Under the pieces are notes generated by a model. That model saw only the letters and a list, made by a program, of their open reading frames with translations, had not been told where the DNA came from and did not search any database. 13,271 nucleotides of DNA from Myxococcales bacterium UBA1660 (GTDB taxonomy: Bacteria; Myxococcota_A; Polyangia; Polyangiales; Houyiibacteriaceae), in NCBI GenBank assembly GCA_002320815.1, contig DCLA01000087.1, forward strand, positions 13,509 through 26,779, written 5' to 3'. The translations under genes were made by a program, and so were the position numbers. Below, in pieces: positions 1 through 5,985 of this stretch; positions within the stretch are counted from its first letter, which is position 1, and each line of letters starts with the position of its first letter.

Positions 1-68
1 GGGACGATCGTCGTCATTGTCGTCATTTCACCGGCGCGTGAAATGACGACAATGACGACGATCGTCCC
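1..68. repeat. Perfect long inverted repeat (31-bp arms, 6-nt loop)
   Basis: Bases 1-31 are exactly the reverse complement of 38-68, leaving only six bases (CGGCGC) as loop. Each arm contains a 9-bp motif (GTCGTCATT on the left, AATGACGAC on the right) twice in tandem, so the hairpin is itself built of short direct repeats. The left arm begins at base 1 of the window and may continue outside it. No T-run follows on either side, so a classical intrinsic terminator is not obvious. It lies about 40 bp upstream of the permease start. It could be a bidirectional terminator for an unseen upstream gene, a REP-like element, or a fold-back sequencing or assembly artefact if this is a contig edge. Confidence 0.9.
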
Positions 69-110
69 CGGCTGCTGGCTCGGGGGGTGGGGGTCGGCCA
101 TAGGGTCGGC

Positions 111-1052
111 GTGGCTCGCGCTCCCGAGACGATCGGTACCCCTTCTGCTGGCGCGGCCATGGCCGTCGCGGCCTATGGCGCGTGGGGCCTCCTGCCCATC
201 TACTGGAAGGCGCTCGATGGGGTGCCCGCGGTGGAGATCCTCTGCCACCGCATCGTCTGGTCGCTGGGCTTCATCGTGGCCGTCCTCCTCTGGCGCCGTC
301 GCCGGGGCGGCGGCCTCGCCTACGAGGGCGGCTGGCGTACCCACGGCTGGATGACCCTCTCCACTGCGCTCATCGCGACCAACTGGGGCCTCTTCATCTG
401 GTCGGTGAGCGTGGACCGCGTCGCCGAAGCCAGCCTCGGCTACTACATCAACCCGTTGATCAACGTCGCCCTGGCGCGCGTCTTCCTCGGCGAGCGTCTG
501 CGGCCCATGCAGGCCGTCGCGGTCCTCCTCGCGTTGAGCGGGGTCGTGTACCTCACGGTGGCCAAGGGCTCGCTCCCCTGGGTCTCCCTCGTGCTCGCGC
601 TGACCTTCTCGCTCTACGGGCTCATCCGGAAGCGGACGCCCGTCGGCGCCGCCGAGGGTCTCGCGGTCGAGACGGGTCTGGTCGCGCCGCTGGCCCTCGG
701 CTACCTCGCGCTCCTGGAGCCGAGCTTCGGCGCGTTGCGCACCGAGACCGCCCCGCGGGTCGTGTTGCTCCTGGCCAGCGGCGTGGTGACGGCGCTGCCG
801 CTCCTCGCCTTCGCCGGCGCGGCCCGGCGGCTGCGCTACACCACCTTGGGCATGGTCCAGTACCTCGCGCCCACGCTCCAGCTCGCCTGCGCGGTGTTGC
901 TCTACGGCGAGCCCTTCGGCCCCGTGGAGGCGGTCACCTTCGGGCTCATCTGGATCGCCGTCGCGATCTACCTGGTGGACCTGATGCGGCTACGCCGGGA
1001 GAACCGGCGCGCCGCCGCGGGTCAGCGCCCGCTGCCGACGGCGGCGCGGTAG
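111..1052 (+). CDS. rarD: RarD-family EamA/DMT permease
   Basis: Integral inner-membrane protein of the drug/metabolite transporter superfamily, with about ten hydrophobic segments in two EamA halves. RarD is historically linked to chloramphenicol sensitivity; its substrate is not firmly known. From memory, the product follows E. coli RarD along its whole length: WGLLPIYWKAL and VEILCHRIVWS near the N-terminus, NWGLFIWSV, EASLGYYINPLINV, FLGERLRPMQ, FSLYGLIRK in the middle, RLRYTTLGMVQYLAPTLQ and FGLIWIAVAIYLVD near the C-terminus. The GTG at 111 is preferred because it leaves an N-terminal lead like that of RarD and has AGGG just upstream; GTG 87 and ATG 159 are alternatives. At 313 aa it has normal family length. 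Its 3' end overlaps the convergent STAS-like gene by 31 bp. The family is secure; the exact start is not. Confidence 0.9.
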   Translation: MARAPETIGTPSAGAAMAVAAYGAWGLLPIYWKALDGVPAVEILCHRIVWSLGFIVAVLLWRRRRGGGLAYEGGWRTHGWMTLSTALIATNWGLFIWSVSVDRVAEASLGYYINPLINVALARVFLGERLRPMQAVAVLLALSGVVYLTVAKGSLPWVSLVLALTFSLYGLIRKRTPVGAAEGLAVETGLVAPLALGYLALLEPSFGALRTETAPRVVLLLASGVVTALPLLAFAGAARRLRYTTLGMVQYLAPTLQLACAVLLYGEPFGPVEAVTFGLIWIAVAIYLVDLMRLRRENRRAAAGQRPLPTAAR

Positions 1053-1447
1053 GCGCGGTCGAAGGACGGCCGGTCCGCGTAGCCCTCGAGGACTCCCCCG
1101 AGCGCCATGCTGGCGACCGAGAGGCCCATCTTCGTCAGCCGGGAACGCACCAGCATGTGCTGCTTGCGCACCTTGTCCCGGTTGCTCTTCAGCCACTCGG
1201 TCGCGCCGATGCGGACCTCGGAGTCGTAGCCCTCGAGATCGTAGGCATCGACGAAGATCTCCGGCTGCTCGCCGCCCTTCAGCATCGCGTCGAGGTGCTC
1301 CTGGATGATCGGAGCGAACTCCTTGTCCAAGAAGCCCACCTCGACGAAGAGGATGATCCCCTTGGCCGGCCGACGGATCTCGAGGTTGCCGCGATCGGAC
1401 TTCCAACGCAGCTCGTCGCCTGCGCAATCGATCTTCTGAAGAATCAT
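1022..1447 (-). CDS. Small STAS/SEC14-like domain protein, function unknown
   Basis: A 141-aa soluble protein without signal peptide or membrane segment. The layout of a beta strand (IILFVEVGFL, 31-40), a helix (FAPIIQEHLDAML), a strand with a motif like IFVDAYDLEGYDSEVR (64-79), a helix (TEWLKSNRDKVRKQHMLVRSRL) and a Gly-rich turn MALGGVLEGYADR (114-126) resembles the STAS/SEC14 (SpoIIAA-like) proteins common in myxobacteria, where they are single small genes of unknown role. The assignment rests on pattern memory and is moderate. The ATG at 1445-1447 has a strong purine-rich ribosome site (AGGGAGGG, 1450-1457). The gene is convergent with and overlaps the rarD 3' end by 31 bp. It follows the FAD oxidase on the same strand after a 109-bp gap with a hairpin, so it is probably transcribed on its own. 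Confidence 0.8.
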   Translation of the reverse strand: MILQKIDCAGDELRWKSDRGNLEIRRPAKGIILFVEVGFLDKEFAPIIQEHLDAMLKGGEQPEIFVDAYDLEGYDSEVRIGATEWLKSNRDKVRKQHMLVRSRLTKMGLSVASMALGGVLEGYADRPSFDRAYRAAVGSGR

Positions 1448-1466
1448 GACCCTCCCTGAAGAGTGA

Positions 1467-1496
1467 AGGATACCCTCACGCGTCCGCGGTCGACAA
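1467..1496 (-). promoter_or_regulatory. Possible sigma-70-like promoter for the STAS-like gene
   Basis: Read on the minus strand there is TTGTCG (1496-1491), 18 bp, then TATCCT (1472-1467), matching the sigma-70 consensus at 4/6 and 4/6 positions. Transcription would begin near 1460, giving a very short leader that still holds the AGGGAGGG ribosome site. The -35 box lies inside the left arm of the adjacent inverted repeat, so that repeat could act as an operator. Such matches occur by chance, so this is tentative. Confidence 0.3.
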
Positions 1497-1522
1497 GACG
1501 AATGAACGTCCTGTCGACCGCG
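1485..1522. terminator. Strong hairpin between oxidase and STAS-like genes (terminator or operator)
   Basis: An 11-bp perfect stem (1485-1495 with 1512-1522, CGCGGTCGACA) is extended, after one A/C mismatch, by four more pairs (1497-1500 with 1507-1510), closing on a six-base loop. It lies 34 bp past the stop of the minus-strand FAD oxidase. No clear U-tract follows on either strand, so it could be a U-less terminator or mRNA-stabilising hairpin for the oxidase, or an operator dyad for the downstream gene, whose putative -35 box it covers. The hairpin is certain; its role is not. Confidence 0.5.
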
Positions 1523-1556
1523 AATTTCTAACCTGTATTGGTGAGTTTCGGGGCGC

Positions 1557-2999
1557 TCAGGACCCGAAGACGTGCTGACCCGGGGTCAGCACGTTGCGAG
1601 GATCGTATCGACGCTTCCGGCTGGCGAAGGATCGCCACCGGGGCCCGTACTGTTCGATCCAGTCAGCCTGGTCGAAGTCCAGCGCGCTGACCGGGTAGCG
1701 CTTGCCGCCCAGGCGCGCGGCCTCTTCGTAGAGCTCGCGGTTCTGGTCGAGGAGCGCCTGGATGACCGCCGGGTCCGGGAAGGGGAAGCGCAGCAGGTCG
1801 AAGGCCCACACCAGCCGGCTGTTCGGCGTGGCCACGTAGCGCGCCCGGGTGGCCCGCCGCTTGAAGGGGTACAGCAGCGCCAGGCCGAAGCCGAGGTCCG
1901 CCGGGCTGAGCCGGTCCAGGGTCCAGCGCATGTAGGACTCCACCGAGCGGTCGTCGAGGAAGAGATCGCTCCACGGGTGGGGCGTCTCCCACAGGCCGAT
2001 CGAGCGCAGGAAGCCCTCGGCCGCGGCGACGCGGTTGAGCCAGTCGAAGTAGGGCTGGTCCGTGGTGGTGGTGGCCACCGGGCTCAGGCCGGCGAGGAGC
2101 GCGGCATCGTCGGGCTCGCTGCCGGCGTCGAACCACATGGCCGCCTGGAGCAGGAAGTCGAAGCCGCCCGAGTCGTTGGCGATGAGCTGACCCTCGAGGA
2201 AGTCGAAGCGCTCGTCGTTGGCGACCGTCCGCTGGTCGGCGATGAACTGCGAGAGGTCGGTGTAGACCAGGTCGTAGACCCGCGCCTGGGTGGGCGCCGG
2301 GTCGAGGGAGACCTTCGCGCGGACGATCAGCGCGAACTGCCCCAAGCTGCCGGGGACGCTGCGGAAGAGGTCGCCGTGCCTCAGGGTGTGCAGGCAGCCG
2401 TCGCCGGTGACGACCTCCAGGGCCTCGACGTTGTCGGCCACGAAGCCGTAGCGGTTCATGGCGCCACCGATGCCGCCCACGCTGAGCACGCCGCCGACGG
2501 AGAGCTCGAGGTAGTCGGTGAGGACCCGGGGGGTGAGCCCCTCGGCCAGGGTCGCCAGGGTCAGCGTGCTCCACTTCACGCCCGCGTCGACCCAGGCCCC
2601 GCTGGCGTCGATCGAGTGGATGGCGTCGAGGGTCCGCGTGTCGATGACGATGCCGCAGAGCGCCTGGGCCTGACCGAAGCACGAGTGCGCCTGGCCGCGC
2701 ATGGCCACCGAGATCCCGTGCCGATTGGCGAAGCGGACCGCGCGCTGGACGTCCCGGACGGAGCCGGGCTTCAGGAGCGCCGCCGGTCGGCGCTCGACGA
2801 GATGACCGAAGTCCGTGGCGCCGACGTCGAGGGACGCGGCGTCGAAGAGCAGCTCTCCGTCGAGGCGCGGGATTCGAATCGCTCCGGGACAGCCCTGAGC
2901 TGCCGCGTGCCCGAGCCAGCTCTGCCGGGTCGGATCGAAGGCCACCACTGCCGTCGCAGCGGCGGCCCCGGTGAGTAGATTGCGTCGAGATACACCCAT
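1557..2999 (-). CDS. Tat-exported FAD-dependent oxidase, cytokinin dehydrogenase-like
   Basis: A 480-aa flavoprotein of the PCMH/VAO fold. Residues 1-35 form a twin-arginine signal (SRRNLL at 4-9, then an Ala-rich hydrophobic stretch), so it should fold with FAD in the cytoplasm and be exported. The FAD-binding part holds AMRGQAHSCFGQ (99-110), where His105 matches the histidine that carries FAD covalently in this family. LTDYLELSVGGVLS (160-173) places Asp162 at the catalytic aspartate of plant cytokinin dehydrogenases. DLVYTDLSQF (243-252), ETPHPWSDLF (338-347) and the C-terminal YDPRNVLTPGQHVF (465-478) also follow that family. Cytokinin dehydrogenases cleave the N6 side chain of isopentenyladenine-type compounds; the true substrate here is unproven. 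The ATG at 2997-2999 is chosen because it begins the Tat signal and has a near-perfect ribosome site; the open frame extends 45 codons further without support. Confidence 0.9.
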   Translation of the reverse strand: MGVSRRNLLTGAAAATAVVAFDPTRQSWLGHAAAQGCPGAIRIPRLDGELLFDAASLDVGATDFGHLVERRPAALLKPGSVRDVQRAVRFANRHGISVAMRGQAHSCFGQAQALCGIVIDTRTLDAIHSIDASGAWVDAGVKWSTLTLATLAEGLTPRVLTDYLELSVGGVLSVGGIGGAMNRYGFVADNVEALEVVTGDGCLHTLRHGDLFRSVPGSLGQFALIVRAKVSLDPAPTQARVYDLVYTDLSQFIADQRTVANDERFDFLEGQLIANDSGGFDFLLQAAMWFDAGSEPDDAALLAGLSPVATTTTDQPYFDWLNRVAAAEGFLRSIGLWETPHPWSDLFLDDRSVESYMRWTLDRLSPADLGFGLALLYPFKRRATRARYVATPNSRLVWAFDLLRFPFPDPAVIQALLDQNRELYEEAARLGGKRYPVSALDFDQADWIEQYGPRWRSFASRKRRYDPRNVLTPGQHVFGS

Positions 3000-3132
3000 T
3001 GAAACACCTCCTGGATGCGGAGGTTCTATCATGAAGGGGTGACCTTTTGGTGAACCCTTTACCGGGAGGACAGATTTTTCCTCACGCCCCCCCCCGCTGG
3101 ACGGGACGCCGACGAGCGGGTCTGATGCCCCC
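3000..3132. promoter_or_regulatory. Divergent intergenic region with spaced direct repeat
   Basis: This 133-bp gap must hold the promoters of the oxidase (minus) and the methyltransferase (plus). It is visibly A+T-richer than its surroundings around 3021-3080. It contains GGTGACC (3038-3044) and GGTGAACC (3049-3056) separated by TTTT, a possible repeated binding site, and a run of nine C (3087-3095). On the minus strand TTCACC, 17 bp, TGATAG is a weak promoter candidate. No convincing plus-strand promoter or ribosome site was found. Confidence 0.35.
3005..3012 (-). promoter_or_regulatory. Shine-Dalgarno of the FAD oxidase
   Basis: On the minus strand AGGAGGTG lies five bases before the ATG at 2999, an almost perfect anti-16S match. 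It decides the start in favour of the Tat-signal methionine over the upstream in-frame codons. Confidence 0.85.
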
Positions 3133-4026
3133 ATGTTGCTCGACGACGAAGAGCCCCATTCCGCCCGCGTCCTCGGTGATTGGCGCGACGAATGGTGGGC
3201 CGGCGACTACCTCCGGCTGATCGCGGCGCGGCTCGAGCTCGGATCCCACCACCGCGCCCTCGACCTGGGGACCGGGCTCGGTCACTGGGCGCGCACGGTG
3301 TTGCCGCTCCTGGCCGAGGACGCGACGATGGTCTGCATCGACCGGGAGCCCACCTGGACCGAGAGCGCGGCACCCCACGAACGGATGGAGAGGGCCACCG
3401 GCGACGTGACGGCGCTGCCCTTCGCCGACGAGTCCTTCGATCTGGTCACCGGGCAGACGATCCTGATGCACGTCCCCGACGCCCGGGTCGCCGTCCGCGA
3501 GGCGCTCCGGGTCCTGCGACCGGGCGGCCTCGCGCTCTTCGCGGAACCCAGCAACCTGGCCAACTGTCTCCTCCGGGACAGCGTCTCCGCGGGGTATGCC
3601 CCGGCTCGGCTGGCCCGGATGGCCCAGCTCTTCACCCACGTCGCCGAAGGGCGTCGCCGGCTCGGCGAAGGCGACGAGTGCGTGGCCGACGTGCTCCCGG
3701 CGTACCTCCTCGAGGCCGGCTTCGGGGGCATCGGCGCGTCCCAAAACGAGCGCCTGGCGCCCACGCTGCCGCCCTACACGGAGGCGATGCGTCAGGCCTT
3801 CGGCCCCATGCCCGAGCTCGTGCGCGAGCGGCGCTGGCTCTACGACCGCGCCTACGCCCTACGGCTCTACGGAGCCGGCGACGGTCCCGCCGAGGCTTTC
3901 GACCGCCTCCACGAGGAGCTGGTGGAGCATGGTGAGGCTTGGATCGCGGCGGTGGCGGCGGGGACCTATTGGTCCCTCGGGGGTCACAACCACGTGCTCG
4001 TCCACGCCCGCCGTCAGCGGTCGTAG
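3133..4026 (+). CDS. Class I SAM-dependent methyltransferase
   Basis: A 297-aa cytosolic protein with the Rossmann-fold methyltransferase core. Motif I ALDLGTGLGHWA (42-53) binds SAM, and the acidic residue ending strand 2 is Asp70 in MVCIDRE. GDVTALPFADESFDLV (90-105) and LRVLRPGGLALFAEPSN (125-141) are the later motifs typical of UbiE/type 11 methyltransferases. The C-terminal 150 residues are mostly helical and probably set substrate choice; the substrate is not predictable. ATG 3133 is the only reasonable start, though no clear Shine-Dalgarno precedes it, so the mRNA may have little leader. The gene is divergent from the cytokinin-dehydrogenase-like oxidase and overlaps the convergent SRPBCC gene by 13 bp at the 3' end. 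Class assignment is firm. Confidence 0.9.
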   Translation: MLLDDEEPHSARVLGDWRDEWWAGDYLRLIAARLELGSHHRALDLGTGLGHWARTVLPLLAEDATMVCIDREPTWTESAAPHERMERATGDVTALPFADESFDLVTGQTILMHVPDARVAVREALRVLRPGGLALFAEPSNLANCLLRDSVSAGYAPARLARMAQLFTHVAEGRRRLGEGDECVADVLPAYLLEAGFGGIGASQNERLAPTLPPYTEAMRQAFGPMPELVRERRWLYDRAYALRLYGAGDGPAEAFDRLHEELVEHGEAWIAAVAAGTYWSLGGHNHVLVHARRQRS

Positions 4027-4658
4027 CGGGAGCGGCCGCTGCCCTCGAGGTACTTCTTGATGGTCCAAGGGACCTTCATCATCCACTCGTGCAGGGTGGG
4101 CCGCAGCGCTCCGCTGACCAGCCCGGTGCCCACGTCGGCCATCATGCCGAACGAGAGCAAGGTCTGGGTTCCGTCGTCGCCCCAGGGGCGCACGCGGATG
4201 AAGCCCCAGCCGGCGCGCAGGTCGCGGGGCTCGTCGTCGGCCAGGCGGAAGACCACCGTCTTGTGCGCGGCGTCGTAGGTGAAGTTCACCGCGTAGCTCG
4301 CGCTCACCAAGCCGTAGGCGTGGACCAGGCGCATGGTGCGCACGTTCCCGCGCCGGCGGATCTCCCGGGCGGACTCGGTGGAGGGCAGCATGTGCCGCAG
4401 GTAGCGGCCGCGGTCGTTGAGCGCGCGCCAGACCTGGTCCGGCGTGAGGTCGACCACCTGGTAGGAGGTGCCGCCGATGAGCCGGAGGCTCCCGCGCCGC
4501 TCGGTGGTGCTGCGGACCACGAGGCGCCCGCGGCCCAGGCGGGCCAGCTCGCTCCGGCTCAGCGCGCGGCGGAGCGAGTCCTGCGCATCGACGGGCTCGG
4601 CGCCGACCGGCGCGACGGCGAGGGCCGCGACGAGCGCGCAAGTGAAGACGGAGCGCAT
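4014..4658 (-). CDS. Exported SRPBCC/START-like protein
   Basis: A 214-aa protein with an N-terminal signal peptide (MRSVFTCALVAALAVAPVGA, cleavage near residue 20), so it probably acts in the periplasm. The mature part has the START/polyketide-cyclase-like pattern: a first strand region, then LTPDQVWRALNDRGRYLRHMLP, and a late helix HEWMMKVPWTIKKYLEG. SRPBCC folds bind hydrophobic ligands in a cavity; the ligand here is unknown. The ATG at 4656-4658 is preferred because the signal peptide starts there; a GTG at 4676 is in frame but adds an unsupported lead. No strong ribosome site is seen. It lies 52 bp after the phosphatase on the same strand, probably as last gene of the cytochrome-transporter-phosphatase operon, and its 3' end overlaps the convergent methyltransferase by 13 bp. 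Confidence 0.8.
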   Translation of the reverse strand: MRSVFTCALVAALAVAPVGAEPVDAQDSLRRALSRSELARLGRGRLVVRSTTERRGSLRLIGGTSYQVVDLTPDQVWRALNDRGRYLRHMLPSTESAREIRRRGNVRTMRLVHAYGLVSASYAVNFTYDAAHKTVVFRLADDEPRDLRAGWGFIRVRPWGDDGTQTLLSFGMMADVGTGLVSGALRPTLHEWMMKVPWTIKKYLEGSGRSRYDR

Positions 4659-4710
4659 GGGGGAACGAGGTAGCACGCGGTCCAGACGACCGCCCGCCGG
4701 CCATTCTTCA

Positions 4711-5919
4711 TCATTCCCAGCAATTGGGGCACATGTTGGCCTTACCGTCGAAGAGGGCTCCGCACTTCTTGCACCGCCGCTGGAAGGGGAGGGTGGGATC
4801 CCGCTCGCTGCCCGGGCGGCTCTCCGCGGGGATGCGCCCCAGGAGCACCTGGACCGCCTCGACCTTCTCCTTGCTCGCGCTGCCCTCGGGGATCATCCGG
4901 ATCTCGATCTCCTGGGTGGGCTGGTCGTCTTCGTCGTCGTCGCTCTCGGCGGCGGCGAGGGGGATCCCGTCTTCGGGCGGCTCGCTGCCGCCGCTGATCT
5001 CGATCTCCGGCTCGTCGTCGTCCTGCGCCGCGCTCGCGCCGCCCGAGCTCGCGCCCTCGTCGATGACCAGCACTTCGGGGTCGTCCGAGTCGTCGGGGGT
5101 GATCCCCTTGCGCTGGCGCAGCAGCGGCGTGGGCCAGTCCACCGGGCCGGCCGAGCGGCACTCCACCAGCACCGCGGCCACGTTGTCCCGAGCTTCGGCC
5201 GCGTTGGCGACCTCGAGCAGGAGCTTCACGGTGGCGTCGGGGCGCAGATCCTGGCGCAGGGCGTCGGCGATCTGCTCTTCCTCGAGCATGTCGGTCAGGC
5301 CGTCGCTGCAGAGCAGGAAGCGGTCGCCGGGCAGCAGCGCCAGGCTCTGCATGCTCACCCGGACCTGCTTGCCCATGCCCAGCGCCCGGGTGATCACCCG
5401 CGGCGGGAGCGCCTTGGCGCGCTCGTCGGTGAGGTCCGGCGCGAGCTCCAGCACGTCGTTGGCCAGGGAGTGGTCCTGGGTGAGCAGCTCGAGCTGGCCC
5501 TGCCGCAGCCGGTAGCAGCGGCTGTCCCCCACGTGGGCCAGGTGCGCCACGGCACCGAAGCGATCGACCAGGACCCCCACCAGGGTCGTGCCCATCCCGC
5601 GGAAGCGGTCGGCGGTCTTGGCCATCTGCAGCACTTCGCGGTTGGCGTGGTGCACCGCCCGGGAGAGCCGCCGCGCGCCGAGCGGGAGCCCGAGCACGTC
5701 GAAGCCGTTCCCCTCGTCGGTGGTCTGCTCCACGTAGTGGGCCAACGCGCTCATCGCCAAGGTGCTGGCCATGTTGCCGGCGTTCTCGCCGCCCGCGCCG
5801 TCCGCGACGGCGAAGAGATCCAGCTCTCGGCGGATCAAGACCGCGTCTTCGTTGTGCTCGCGTAGGCCGATGTGGGTGTCGCCCGCGGCGACCACCCGAA
5901 CGAGAGCTTCTTCGTCCAT
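4711..5919 (-). CDS. PP2C-family Ser/Thr phosphatase with acidic linker and C-terminal zinc ribbon
   Basis: A 402-aa protein. Residues 5-253 are a bacterial PPM/PP2C phosphatase: GLREHNEDA (18-26) and VADGAGG (38-44, usually ADGMGG) supply metal-binding acids, followed by GMGTTLVG (108-115), HVGDSRCYRL (129-138), LLCSDGLTD (202-210) and ARDNVAAVLV (243-252). PP2C enzymes remove phosphate from Ser/Thr using Mn/Mg and usually oppose Hanks kinases. Residues 275-340 are a very acidic, probably disordered linker. The C-terminus (383-400, CKKC...CPNC) forms a four-cysteine zinc ribbon that may bind a partner. The gene ends in tandem stops TGATGA. It lies 66 bp downstream of the transporter fusion; that gap has a short TCCCC-GAT-GGGGA hairpin (5948-5960). 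The kinase encoded at 10775 is the obvious counterpart, by inference. Confidence 0.92.
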   Translation of the reverse strand: MDEEALVRVVAAGDTHIGLREHNEDAVLIRRELDLFAVADGAGGENAGNMASTLAMSALAHYVEQTTDEGNGFDVLGLPLGARRLSRAVHHANREVLQMAKTADRFRGMGTTLVGVLVDRFGAVAHLAHVGDSRCYRLRQGQLELLTQDHSLANDVLELAPDLTDERAKALPPRVITRALGMGKQVRVSMQSLALLPGDRFLLCSDGLTDMLEEEQIADALRQDLRPDATVKLLLEVANAAEARDNVAAVLVECRSAGPVDWPTPLLRQRKGITPDDSDDPEVLVIDEGASSGGASAAQDDDEPEIEISGGSEPPEDGIPLAAAESDDDEDDQPTQEIEIRMIPEGSASKEKVEAVQVLLGRIPAESRPGSERDPTLPFQRRCKKCGALFDGKANMCPNCWE

Positions 5920-5985
5920 AGAGGTCCCCGAGGGTACCGAATCACCGTCCCCGATGGGGAAGCGATTGTGGCGAGGGGCTGGGCC

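Noticed and set aside
1572..2978. A 468-codon plus-strand frame opposite the FAD oxidase
   Set aside because: Shadow of a gene with a Tat signal, FAD-binding histidine and strong ribosome site.
4468..5865. A 465-codon plus-strand frame opposite the phosphatase
   Set aside because: Antisense to complete PP2C motifs; no family resemblance of its own.
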